Shown here piece by piece: positions 1-10,153 of a stretch of DNA of 64,000 nucleotides. The number at the start of each line of letters is the position of its first letter. The first letter of the stretch is position 1. The stretch comes from Rhizophagus irregularis (Eukaryota; Glomeromycota; Glomeromycetes; Glomerales; Glomeraceae), in contig NC_089453.1 in assembly GCF_026210795.1 (NCBI RefSeq), positions 3,102,501 through 3,166,500 of the forward strand, read 5' to 3'. The notes beneath the pieces are model-generated. The model worked only from the letters and a program-made list of their open reading frames with translations. It was not told the origin of the DNA and searched no databases. A program made the translations under genes and the position numbers.

Positions 1-74
1 GTATTTGTAGTAATTCTCTAAATGCGACATATTACGACAAATTAAAGGAAAGATTTCGGACTTCAAATCTTAAG

Positions 75-395
75 ATGACACGATTTTACTGCCTAAAGTG
101 TAAGAAGGAAACCGAGACTGCTAGTGAAATACAAGATATGACCACAAATGGCCGCTATCGTTTACATGGTGACTGTGTAGTTTGTGGGATGCATAAGAAT
201 ACTTTTACTGGGATAGACTGGGTTATCAAAAAGAAAACCAAGGAGAAGAAAAAAGAAACCGCAGCTAAAAGACATCAGACGGCGTACAATCGGCAATGCA
301 AAAAACTCGGGCAAAAAATTTTAGAGGCTGATGACGCGTGTAAACAGTGTATTGATAAATGCCTTAAGGAGGCAAAAAAGAGGAAGACGGATTAG
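75..395 (+). CDS. Small zinc-ribbon protein, basic tail (DUF5679-like)
   Basis: 106 residues from the first ATG. The N-terminus has two CxxC knuckles (C6/C9 and C34/C37) separated by a stretch with NGRYRLHG, the layout of a small zinc ribbon. The rest is Lys-rich and predicted helical, with three more Cys near the end. I recall similar YCxKC...NGR...GxCxxCG ribbons (DUF5679) from small proteins of large DNA viruses and virus-like elements; that link is from memory, not a search. The reading frame is open upstream to the window edge, so the real protein may start further left. It converges on the gene at 405-944 with 9 bp between stops. Base composition is clearly richer in GC than the rest of the window, which suggests a separate origin. 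Confidence 0.6.
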   Translation: MTRFYCLKCKKETETASEIQDMTTNGRYRLHGDCVVCGMHKNTFTGIDWVIKKKTKEKKKETAAKRHQTAYNRQCKKLGQKILEADDACKQCIDKCLKEAKKRKTD

Positions 396-404
396 TATCG
401 CCTT

Positions 405-944
405 CTAAAAGTATTCCTCATCATCTGAGTCATCGAGAGATACCTCTCCATCATCTGATTCATCGTCTGAGTCATCAAGAGTGCGGCCTTCTTTAAGCAA
501 TTGGATGTTATACGTTATTTGAGTCCATTTCTCCCAGTCGGACTCTTGCATTATAAAGTCACATCTGAGGAGAGCTCTTTCTACTGCCACCATTCCTGCG
601 AACCTAGTGTATTTTTTCTGATCGGCTTCATTGAAATTGTCAATGGCCTCCCTGTAGTAGTCTACTGCCTGTTTGTATACCTTCTCAGCTTCTTTATGCC
701 GCTTCCAGAGTACTTGTTCAGCTTCGGCTCTCCAGATTGGGCTGACTTCTAGAAGATGCGGTCCAAAATTGCTACTTGGAATACGTTCCAGGATATGGCC
801 TACAAGTTCGGGGATTACTGATACTGCGTGCAGGTTTTGGTGGCTTTTTAGGATCTCCCTATTGATACCCATAACATCGGGGACTGTGCGGCCAAAGATT
901 CCTGCCAACTTTTCTACGGTATATGTCATTTTTTGTTCTATCAA
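405..944 (-). CDS. Unrecognised 179-aa protein with acidic C-terminus
   Basis: An open frame of 179 residues on the minus strand with balanced codon use and GC content like its convergent neighbour. The middle (residues about 75-130) is rich in Ala, Glu, Lys and Tyr and looks helical, possibly coiled coil. The last 25 residues are nearly all Asp, Glu and Ser, with two DDSDDE blocks. There are no membrane segments or Cys motifs. A second Met lies four codons after the first (MIEQKMTY), so the start is uncertain by five residues. I do not recognise the family. Tail-to-tail pairing with a zinc-ribbon gene in a GC-rich patch fits a fragment of a mobile or virus-like element. A structural or DNA-packaging role would be speculation. 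Confidence 0.55.
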   Translation of the reverse strand: MIEQKMTYTVEKLAGIFGRTVPDVMGINREILKSHQNLHAVSVIPELVGHILERIPSSNFGPHLLEVSPIWRAEAEQVLWKRHKEAEKVYKQAVDYYREAIDNFNEADQKKYTRFAGMVAVERALLRCDFIMQESDWEKWTQITYNIQLLKEGRTLDDSDDESDDGEVSLDDSDDEEYF

Positions 945-1124
945 ATCGAGTACTAATTTATAGTTACCTAATCTTCAATTGCCGAATATATTTTTTCCAA
1001 AGATCCGTGCTCCTACCCGGTTATATCTCTATGGCTCTACAGGCCTTCTAGGGACTTACCTGCTAATAACTTACCTGGTTTGCTATCTCATTGCTTCCAA
1101 TAGGAAAATGAATGGAATCCTGTA

Positions 1125-1375
1125 CGTGTGGAAGATGTGGAAGATGTGGAGGATCTGGGGGGTAAAATCAAAACTTTTTTCTGGGGGGATCCCTCTCCCG
1201 ATTTTTTTAAAACGTCCTCCACATCCTCCACATCCTCCACACTTCTCCGATTCCCTCTTATTTTCCTCTCTTTTCCCTTATTTTATCCTTTTTTGTTATA
1301 TATTTTTGTGGAGGATCTATGTGGAGAATTGTGGAGGATCTATGGGGGGTTCCCTACCTCATGGAGGAGGGATGT
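1125..1375. repeat. GTGGAGGAT inverted and direct repeats
   Basis: The top strand carries GTGGAAGAT/GTGGAGGAT units at about 1128-1155. The complementary CCTCCACAT units follow at about 1215-1242, and GTGGAGGATCTATG units return at about 1309-1350. The two arms can pair as a hairpin. Open frames here are low-complexity read-through of these repeats and are not called as genes. The block sits just outside the GC-rich gene pair and could be a terminal structure of the element carrying them. Confidence 0.6.
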
Positions 1376-1444
1376 AAGTACTGCGAGGCCGTGAGGCTGA
1401 GGTGGGGTGAGCGCTAGCGAGACACACTACCAGCCCGATGACAC

Positions 1445-1478
1445 AATAAAAGATTTTAAGATGGTGAGATCTTTTATT
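1445..1478. repeat. Perfect 10-bp hairpin
   Basis: AATAAAAGAT at 1445-1454 is matched by ATCTTTTATT at 1469-1478 across a 14-bp loop. It lies at the right edge of the GC-rich region and may be a 3' end or a transposon end. Function unknown. Confidence 0.4.
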
Positions 1479-1499
1479 CGCCACTCAACTCCTGTGCAT

Positions 1500-3116
1500 G
1501 TTGGCTTGACTAAGTACAAAAATGTACAAAAAGATTAGTGCACTCACTAAGCAAGTAACCCTTACAGTCATTCAAAGTCTGATGATAAACATGAAATTAC
1601 CTACTTGGGGATGGTTTTGTAAGTTACGGATTTTCCCAACGTAACCTGAAAAATGTCACAAAAAATCACGTGGGATTTTTACCGGCGTCACGCACTTCTT
1701 TGTTTCCATTTTTCATAAGTATCTGAGGGACAGAAATTTTTTTTAGTAACAAAATCCTACTCATCACGCACTATACGTCACATGTGCGCACACTTAATTT
1801 CAGTCAAGTTCCGTAATGCCGGCCATTTTCATGACATTTTTTTCAGGCGCTGTATAGTCAAGTTGCTGTTACTGCGCCACACAATAAAGCGAAGTAGTTG
1901 TTTGTTTTTGACCGACTTTTGTTGTTCGTATGGACCGTCCTGCCATCTTTTTTTTTGTTAGGAGAGTTTAGAACTTGGAAACAACATTATTACTAGCCTT
2001 TGGTTTATATTGTTCATATGGAGACATAGTGATAGTGTGTTTTAAATTCGTGTCTAAGTCTATAAAACATATTATCATGCAAAAAATTTTGAAGCGTATT
2101 GTTAGGTATGTAACGCTCGAAAAATTTTTGACTTCGCAAAAATTTCTAGTATATTTTCTTTGATGGTTTGTGTGTTATTGTGTAAAATTTTGTAAGAAAA
2201 AAAATTTTTGTAAGAAAAAAAAAAGGAAATAAGGTCATTTTATATGTTTTATTGTTGTACAATATTTTTATAAATTATGTAATAGCAATAGTATATTTTG
2301 TATATAAATGACTCATTACAGCACAGCGCCGCGCTTTTAATGTCAACATAGTTACTAATCAATCTGATCAATTTATCTATATTTATCAATAATTGTCATC
2401 ACGTTGGCGCGTCGCGTAATTGATTATGTATTATTATATTAAATTATTCCCCATAAAAAAAAAATTCTGGAAAAAACTCCAGTTTTTACTCCGAAGAAAC
2501 TCAGACACGTGATCATTTTTTCTGAAATTTTTTTTTAATTTAAATAGTTATCTTTTATACAGGACGTGTAGACAACTATAAAAAACAAAAAAAAAATTAT
2601 ATTACTGTCGCTTTTGTTGAACAAATTAATTGTAAATACCGAAAATTTCATTAAAAATCAACATCACGAAATGATCCAATTAGAATTCATCAAATTGTCG
2701 ATCATATCTTCAAAGATATTATTATACGGTATTATATGAGTCATCTGTTTTTTTTTATTTAGTTTTTCTAAGTCTCCAACCTGAAACGTGATTTGTATAT
2801 CTGAAATATATTAATTTTTATGTTTATGGTTTTTTTTTATTTTAACCTTTACAGAGTTTTATGACAAAAATACCAAGTGTAACTTATGAAAATGGCTGTA
2901 AATAAATAATTATTTACTATTGGAATTTACTATTGGAAACGAAGTGCCGCATTAGATAATATTATAGGTTTGACATGCAATTTTTTAATAAGTTACTTAT
3001 ATGTATTAGGATCACGGACTAATTCTAAATATGATAATAGTATAGGATACTACTACTTCAGATTCATCTGACCACGGTATCTGACCAGTAAGCAGTAGCC
3101 ATATGCCATATTCGCT
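1500..3116. other. AT-rich intergenic stretch, no gene found
   Basis: No convincing coding region. 1620-1870 is less AT-rich and contains CACGTGGGATTTTTACCGGC-type sequence that could be promoter DNA, but no gene follows it. The remainder is poly(A/T)-rich. Confidence 0.4.
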
Positions 3117-3317
3117 ATGAAGCTACCAGTCGTTAGACCTCATCTTTGGGTTTTTTTATGTGTTCCGAAAGAAATCAAATGCCAATTATACCAGGGCTTT
3201 CATTTTGAGAATGGTGCAACCACGTCAATCCAACAAATTATAGAGTCGTTGCAACGTTGCGAAGTAAGGCGAAGAGCTGCTGCACTCCAGTTTTATCTGA
3301 ATGGTAAGATAATGTAA
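3117..3317 (+). pseudogene. Possible transposase C-terminal remnant
   Basis: A 66-residue open frame reading RPHLWVFLCVPKEI near its start, then a charged helical stretch ending RRRAAALQFYLNGK. The RPH..W.F...K.E pattern followed by a basic helix resembles the tail of DDE transposases such as MULE-type proteins. This is judged by eye only. No upstream catalytic part is visible, so it is at most a fragment. It could equally be a chance frame. Confidence 0.2.
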
Positions 3318-4963
3318 CAGTTAAAATATTCTTTGAATTAATTAATTAATTGGTATTTTTTTTTTTATAGACAGATAGTGAAAGAGGCGGCGTAATTTCT
3401 TAGTGATAGTGTACTTCATAAGTCCTGAGATGAATGACAATGGTGTTAATGTTATGGTTACGTTAATCCCTTATTCAATGACAATATTGTCAGCTAACTA
3501 GTTTCGTCTTACATTTTTTTTATTTCAATTTCTAACTTAATTGTCCGGTTCCCTTGTATTATCCCTTGTATTATTTTATTTTATCTTATATAAATTGACA
3601 TATTTTAATAACGATAAAATTAAAAACCGATCTAGTAAAAAAAAACTAAATAATCTTTGACATAAGTTTTTTATAATTCTGCCATGAATTTTTTATTTTT
3701 TTCAAAAAAAAAGTTGATCGGTGTCTTTGCGTATCACTAATTATAGCTAGAATAATGATCTGTAAAATGAATACATTTGTGGCAAAGATATACGGCGTTT
3801 TTTTTTAACACAAATGTAAATATAAAATAATTAAACTATAATATAAATGGTTTAAAGCAATTTTATTTTTATTCCAAATTTAAGATCAAAGTAATAAATT
3901 TTGACGTCTGTTACCGATTTTACTTTTGGTTTTCCCCTGTAGTAAGTCATGTGTTGGGCGATCTACAATGAATTTTTGAAATATTCACATAAAACAATTA
4001 TTAATAGAACTTCTAAAATTTATTTTTTTTTTCAAAAAAAAAAGTGTTTATATTAAGCATAATTCTATTTTTACAAGTGCATAAATGTATTGTTATGAAA
4101 ATAAACTAAACATTTTTAATATCTCTTTAATTGGCAATTGCGATGTCCAAGGTTGATGATAAAGTGTACATTTTCTAACTCTTTGATCCACTAACTAGAA
4201 TCCAGAAGAGTTTAAATTCGGTCTGTATTAAAAATTCACATGACTGGACTCAGAAAGATCATCGGACCGGACTGAGTAAGGATATACTCAAATAAGAGTA
4301 AATAAGATTTCCTTAGTGAAATTCTTTTGACAAATAAAAATGGTCGATCCATACAATTATATATTTTATTTATTGTCCGGTAACACTAGTATTATTTTAA
4401 GTGATTCGTAACCATAACGATGGACGCTGGATAAATTTTATCAAATATTTTAACTGTGACTGACATCGGATAATTTTATATTTCCATCAAAAATAGTATT
4501 TTATGTAATTATTATTCACTAAATTAAAATAAAATGAATAGCAAGAATTTCTGAGGCACGAAGGAAATCTTGAGTTTCACTTGAGGCAGTTTCTTTTTGA
4601 TTACTTTGATTCAAAAGATAATTTAATTGTTAGGACATGAATTGTTCTGAAATAAATAACTTACGTCAAGACTATATAATTTAATCGAGTATTTACTAAA
4701 TAGATATATGAAACAATCTTTTTATGATAAGATCGCTAGTATCCGAAAGTGTAACGAAGAAATCATTTATTTCTGCGGCAAAAGTGATACAAAATGTCCG
4801 TCCGTCATCTGTGCACTTTTACAGTCGCTAGAATAATCGTTTTAGAGTATTATACATTTATTACACATTATTTTATTATTTTACAATTTTTACTTTCAAA
4901 CAAAGTAGGGCGAATTTACTAATTTATTCATGTGCTTGTTTACATATTATTAGTTTTAAATAA
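3318..4963. other. AT-rich intergenic stretch, no gene found
   Basis: No coding signal, no clear inverted-repeat element and no RNA gene seen. Many poly(A) and poly(T) runs. Confidence 0.4.
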
Positions 4964-5249
4964 GGCCGCTCCAAGCCAATTCTTTGTTTAACATAACATA
5001 GGGGTCCCAATCTAGGGGGGGGGGGGGGAACAAAAAATAATACATAAAATAAAATACATGGCCAGAATTACCATTAATTTTAGCCAAAATTTTGACCAAA
5101 AGAGTGAGCAAAAATTTTGGATGATAATTCTGGCTAAAACTTAAAGATTTGTCTAATTCTGGCCTAAATTACATGTATTTTTTTTACATAAAAAATCCAA
5201 AAACAGGGGGGGGGGGTTATGTTAAACGAAACATTGAATTGGTGCGGCC
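4964..5249. mobile_element. PIF/Harbinger-like MITE with long G tracts
   Basis: 286-bp inverted-repeat element. The left end GGCCGCTCCAAGCCAATTC and the inverted right end GGCCGCACCAATTCAATGT are imperfect TIRs that continue into shared TTTAACATAA. The element is flanked by TAA on both sides (4961-4963 and 5250-5252), the 3-bp TWA target duplication typical of PIF/Harbinger. It encodes nothing. G runs of 14 (5015-5028) and 11 (5206-5216) sit near the two ends on the same strand. The interior has repeated TGGCCAGAATT / AATTCTGGC inverted motifs. Confidence 0.75.
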
Positions 5250-5510
5250 TAACTATAATCAATTAATCGACGATGGAAAAACGTGACTGGTACTTTTTGT
5301 GTCTTAACAAATAGATATACACAACTGTTGCCGATCAGTTACAAAAAAGTTGCTCCTAAAAATAGAGAAATAAGGTCATAATAAAAATCTTATTGAGCTT
5401 TATTTCATAAACTTATAATTCAAAAATAACTACAATAATAATAATATAAAAGACGGATTCTCTTTTATAAATATAATAAACGATAATACTACTTAAAATT
5501 ATAAACCGGA

Positions 5511-6937
5511 CCCTATAAAAAAATTGGATACGTTTTTTATAAAGTTTTTATACGATTTTTTTTCCTTAGAAATAACGTATCATAATAGGATACGGAAAAA
5601 TGCACAATTCCGTATCACCAAAAATATGGTTTGGATACGGAATTTGCACGGGATTTATATGGAATTTACATGATTTGATCACTGATTTTATCACGAAATT
5701 TATACGATTTGGTCACTGAATTTACTATTTGTATTACAGTTTACTATAATTGTATTTACATAAATCTAATTTCACTTTGTTTATTTTTTATTTTTTATTT
5801 AATTTAATAAAGTACAAATACATTATGAAAATTCCCTCTTTATTAAAACCACCTATTGCAACCTAAATTATCTATAAGTTCAGGTTCATTTGTAGTCAAA
5901 CAACCTAAAAGAACAAAAAAAAGATTGGAAACAAAACCCCCCATCTGCAATCGTCCAAGTCACCAAAGGTCAGCATTCCTACAAAAAAAGAAAGAGAACT
6001 CCAGAATGTCTGACCTACATAAAAGAAAAGAATTATGAGGCGTCTAATGAAAAAGAAACCAAAACAACAAAATAAATCCAAAACTGACCTACAAAAAAAG
6101 AAGACTCTGAAGCAACAAAACTGAAACAACCTACAAAAAGAAAAGAATCTGAACCCAACATACAAAAAAAAAAAAAAAGAAACTGAATATTCTCACAAAA
6201 AAAATCTGCTGGCCTATGAAATTAAATATAAATAAAGAAGAAAGGGGAATAAAGAATAAACCAAAAAAAATATTTTTTTAAAAAGAGGGATAACAAAGTT
6301 AGGAAAGTTAAAAAAAAATTTTTTTTTAAAGGGAGGACGTCAAAGTTAGAAAAATAAAAATTTTTTTATAAAGAGGAAATAGAAATAGAAAGAAGAAATT
6401 TTTTTTAAAAAAAAGAAGAGTGGGAATAAAAGAAAAAATTTTTTTTTAAGGGAGTGATGAAAAAAAATTTTTTTTCAAAGGAGAGTGACGAAAAAAAAAT
6501 TTTTTAAAGTGAGGTACAAAAAAAAAATTATTTTTAAAAGGGGTGACGAAGAAAGAAGAAAAATTTAGAAAAAATAACAAAAATAAGACAAGAGAAAGAG
6601 AAAGGAAAGGAAAGACAGAAAGGAAGATCGGAAGATCAAACTCATCAAAGTAAGGGTTTATATAAAAAACAAAAAACGTATCATAACAAAACAATAAACA
6701 ATCATGTGATCTCGTGTTATGATACGGAATTTTTGTAAAATTATCTTCTAAAAATATTAAGTTTAAAAATTCCATATACATTCCGCATGATTAATTTTTT
6801 CCGTATACATTTCTTATACATTAGTTTTTTAAAAAAATGTTCAAAAATGAATTACTTATTAAATATACGGAATCTATAGAAACGTACATAAAATGTATAC
6901 AAAACGTATCCTTTCCGTATACATATTTTTTATAGGG
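5511..6937. mobile_element. 1.4-kb non-autonomous element, CCCTATAAAA termini
   Basis: The left end CCCTATAAAAAAATTGGATA and the inverted right end CCCTATAAAAAATATGTATA form TIRs. Both continue into GATACG/CGTATC subterminal repeats (TATACGGAA-type motifs recur in the first and last 300 bp). GGA flanks both sides (5508-5510 and 6938-6940), a 3-bp target duplication. The termini match the smaller elements at 10643-10841 and 14306-14491, one end of which reads CACTGTAAAA; CACT(A/G) ends with a 3-bp duplication point to CACTA/EnSpm. Most of the interior (5890-6640) is almost pure A and G on the top strand. Frames on the opposite strand are pyrimidine-tract artefacts, and no transposase is present. 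Confidence 0.65.
5890..6640. repeat. Long polypurine tract inside the element
   Basis: About 750 bp in which the top strand is almost entirely A and G. It includes degenerate repeats of the type AAAAAATTTTTTTTTAAAGGGAG around 6290-6545. Such strand asymmetry can favour triplex (H-DNA) structures; that is inference. Confidence 0.6.
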
Positions 6938-6962
6938 GGATAGATTTACGAAAATTTCTAAT

Positions 6963-7526
6963 CTAGTTAAGTAATTGAAAGCTTAAGTATTGCCTTAAAT
7001 AATATTCGAGATTCTCTTTTTGATTAATAGTAAATACTAAATGCTCTTGTTGTTCCGAATTTTGAAGTTCAAATCCAAGAAAATTTTTGTTTAAACAATT
7101 ATCAATTAAAAGTTGGGAAACGATTTCGCATGATACCTGATAAAATCTGGCGTCATGTTGTTGCCGATAGTAGAAAATACATTCATTTTCGTTAGATTGA
7201 ATGTTATTTTCTTTTATATGTTTATTTATTAAATATTCAACGGTATCGAGACAGATCTCCTTACAATTAACGTAATAACGACATAAATCATTCGGTGGTC
7301 GATAAAAAAAGGTGGTAGGATGGAAAAGTATATTGGTAAGTTGATAAGTTTGCGTTTTAGGATGAACGGTATCCGCAGAAGTCATGTTAAGAGTGTTTGC
7401 AGATGTAAGATTCTGTTGCGGCGAGACAGTAAAGATGTTGTAATTATTGGAGTTCGGATAAATAGCGTTAAACGGAGGTAGTTGGTTATTTTGATTCATG
7501 CTGGATCGAGTATTTTTTCTAAACAA
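6963..7526 (-). CDS. FFYRP-module protein, intact (family unrecognised)
   Basis: 187 residues, ATG start, single exon. After an Asn-rich, disordered N-terminus (residues 1-60) come two copies of one module. Copy 1 reads FFYRPPNDLCRYYVNCKE (about residue 73) and copy 2 reads IFYYRQQHDARFYQVSCE (about residue 118). The shared pattern is F[FY]YRxx[NH]DxxxYxVxC followed by a helix rich in Leu and Asn. There is no signal peptide or membrane segment. The same two-module layout is found at 10154-11332, 12457-13048, 37607-38188 and 41660-41950, so this is a local multicopy family. I do not recognise the domain and assign no function. A TATA-like box lies about 165 bp upstream on this strand. Confidence 0.7.
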   Translation of the reverse strand: MFRKNTRSSMNQNNQLPPFNAIYPNSNNYNIFTVSPQQNLTSANTLNMTSADTVHPKTQTYQLTNILFHPTTFFYRPPNDLCRYYVNCKEICLDTVEYLINKHIKENNIQSNENECIFYYRQQHDARFYQVSCEIVSQLLIDNCLNKNFLGFELQNSEQQEHLVFTINQKENLEYYLRQYLSFQLLN

Positions 7527-7690
7527 AGGGAATTAATTAAAAAAATAAAAAGATCGTGATATTAGAAACTATTGTATAAACTGTACACTGTGAAAGAACA
7601 CACTATTAAAAAATCTTACTTCACAAAATGGTTTCTTTTAATTGAACGAAAAGCTTTAAGTTGAGAAAAAAAAAGATTTCTCTTGCAATC

Positions 7691-7699
7691 TTTTATATA
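7691..7699 (-). promoter_or_regulatory. TATA-like box of the 6963-7526 gene
   Basis: TATATAAAA read on the minus strand, about 165 bp before the ATG. The other family members also have a TATA-like box upstream, which supports a promoter role. Confidence 0.4.
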
Positions 7700-8235
7700 A
7701 GTTTTTGAATATTTTGGCGATCGCATACTACTTTGATCAATTTCCTAATTGAGTTGTGCTGCAATGAGCTTTGAAGGATAACCACCGTTGCAAATAGAAT
7801 GAAGTTATCTTGTTTTTATATGCGTACTTTTTGAATTATACAATTGGAATACAAATTTAATAAACTGAATACATCCTTTATAAAAATATCTGCGTTACCA
7901 AAATTATAAATCACATATAGCATTTGATGATAATAATAATTCTGGTCAAATTATGACCTTGTTACATATTATGTATTGAAGTTTATGTATCATCTTTTGA
8001 ATAGTGAAGAGTTAACATGTAGATGTGAAGATAAATACGTTTGGATGTTCTTTAATTTATTTGATCACATGTAATACAGAGTCACAGATCACGTAATAAT
8101 GGATAGAAAAGGACAAGTTAATATTTAATTACAGCACCATATAAATAATCATTATTTATTTAATTTATTTATAATACTTTATTGCAAAAAGCATATAAAT
8201 AAAATAATGTGTATAATTTTATTTACTCTTATAAA

Positions 8236-8340
8236 GAATTCGTCGCGGTGGTACGGTTACGCCCTGATTTGCGCCAACCATTAGTACTCCCCCTTCGTAG
8301 GGTTTCCTTAGAAAGGGTTCTCAGTCAGTCTTTCCAGACA
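8236..8340. other. Isolated GC-rich island
   Basis: About 100 bp of GC-rich sequence (GTCGCGGTGG, GCGCCAACC, CCCCCTTCGTAGGG) in very AT-rich surroundings. It suggests a structured RNA or a SINE head. I could not fit a tRNA cloverleaf or a convincing pol III A/B box on either strand. Confidence 0.3.
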
Positions 8341-8559
8341 ATTTATTAAATTTTTTTTTTTATCTATTTTTTGTAAGTTTTATTGAACATTTACGCACAG
8401 TAACTTAACAAAAGTTACTTTAACCATTATAATTTATCAAATAATAGTTATTTTTTATTTTTACGTATTTTTTACTTTTGTTAATATTTAATATTTTAAT
8501 TTTCGGTTAAAAGGTAAATAACATACTTAAAAAAAAAAAATTATTATTATCTTTATCTT

Positions 8560-9120
8560 TGAAAAAAAACAATTTCCGTCAGTTTCTACTATAAGCTTTC
8601 ATTTCGGAGATTTCAAAGACTACAATTCCGATGATTAAAAGTTGGCTTAAAAAAAATTTTATTAATTGTAAGCAATTGTAAACAATTATAATATTAATAA
8701 ACCTAAATAAAGCATTGTATAAATAAACTAATTTAAAGTATATAATAAATAAGATAGTTATATATTAAATACTTCATTAATTAAAAGAATATAGTATATA
8801 CAATATTATAAAATTTTTATGTCATTTTCACATTTTATTTTATCCAATAGGAAATTTTTCTTTTTACCACGGTTCAGGAACAATTGCTGTGCCGTTACAT
8901 ATGATTTTGTGGTTCTTACAAATAAATAAATAAATAAAATCTTGGCACAAAAAAAAAAACATTCTATTGATTCTAGAAACATATAGAATACTTATTTTTA
9001 ATATATATTTACGAACGATTTCGGTTATTCCGGTTATTATAAACGATATTATTTTATTTATACTTTTTTTTATTTATTTTATGAATTTCCATTGATATTC
9101 ACTGCGCCAGAGAAATGTTT
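8560..9120 (+). repeat. Dispersed repeat, copy 1 (partner 61020-61350)
   Basis: Shares a series of blocks in the same order and orientation with 61020-61350: ACTACAATTCCG, CCAATAGGAAAT, TTCAGGAACAATT, TGTGCC, AAATAAAATCTT, GAATACTTATTTT and ATAAACGATATTATTTTAT. It is diverged and carries no coding sequence. The class is unknown. Confidence 0.5.
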
Positions 9121-9370
9121 CATGGAATTCTTATGATCATCGAATTCATCGAATGTTCTTTAATATGCATGGAAAAATTTTTTTCATACTTATATGATCT
9201 TCATTTTGCTTTTATGAGAAATTTCCACCGAAATTCTCGGAGTGACTTTGAAGATTACTCCGATAATTTGCCATAATAATATGATTAAGTAATACAGTAA
9301 AAGCAAATAAAAGCGTTAATTAACATACAAAAATTATTATATCATATGGTCCTTTTAAATTTAAAAGGAA

Positions 9371-9377
<7 letters not shown>

Positions 9378-9427
<50 letters not shown>
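9378..9427. repeat. (T)50 homopolymer
   Basis: An uninterrupted run of 50 T. It could be the poly(A) tail of a retroposed minus-strand sequence or an assembly artefact. No retroelement body was identified next to it. Confidence 0.7.
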
Positions 9428-9431
<4 letters not shown>

Positions 9432-9853
9432 GTAGAGGATTCTTCTTTTTTTTTGTGTATACAGATACAGTGTGTGTTTAAGGGATTAATATTTTTGCCG
9501 ATTTTTCTTTTCCTTTAATTTAATAAATTAATCCGACCAAATATATTCTTATTTGAGTTCATTAAACTATTTTAATAAAAAAAAAGAACCTTTCGATTTG
9601 AACATTCTTTTTTTTTTAAATAAAAAGTAACTTTCAAAAAATCCAAAAAAATAAATCCATTTTCTATACTTTTTTACTAAAATGATACACAAACTAGAGC
9701 GCATGGTTCCTTTATTAAGAATTATAAAAATTTATATTTTGTAAATTATAAATATATAATATATAATATATATTTATTATATATTTTATGAAGTATGATA
9801 TATAAAATTTCGATAATAAAAAACTTTTTTAATAACGGTTAACTGCGCAAGCA

Positions 9854-9900
9854 ATCACAAGTGATCACAAGTGATCATCACCGATAAAACGTATATATAA
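9854..9900 (+). promoter_or_regulatory. ATCACAAGTG tandem repeat and TATA box
   Basis: Two exact tandem copies of ATCACAAGTG (9854-9863 and 9864-9873) followed by ATCATCACC. Then TATATATAA at 9892-9900, about 250 bp before the ATG at 10154. The arrangement looks like a factor-binding repeat ahead of a core promoter. Confidence 0.45.
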
Positions 9901-10153
9901 AGGTCCAAATTTAACAACTCAACAAACAACAATTTTTTACTCTTTTTTTTTTAACAAATATATTATATTGTACGTAATAACTCTCGTGTAAAAAAATTTA
10001 CACCCTCTATACACGCATATATACTGTATATATATACTGTATATACATAAAATCAAATTGATATCAATAAATTTCTAAATTTTTTTAAATCTCTCTCTTT
10101 TTCATTTTTTTATTTGTCTTTTTTCTTTTCAACTGATAAATCAAGTCTGGAAT

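Noticed and set aside
979-1394. Two overlapping open frames of 88-132 residues
   Set aside because: They run through GTGGAGGAT/CCTCCACAT repeats and read as low-complexity Trp/Pro/His/Phe; no domain.
5905-6781. Phe-rich frames on the minus strand
   Set aside because: Complement of the polypurine tract inside a transposon.
8236-8340. tRNA gene
   Set aside because: GC-rich, but no T-arm GTTCRA motif, acceptor pairing or anticodon loop could be fitted on either strand.
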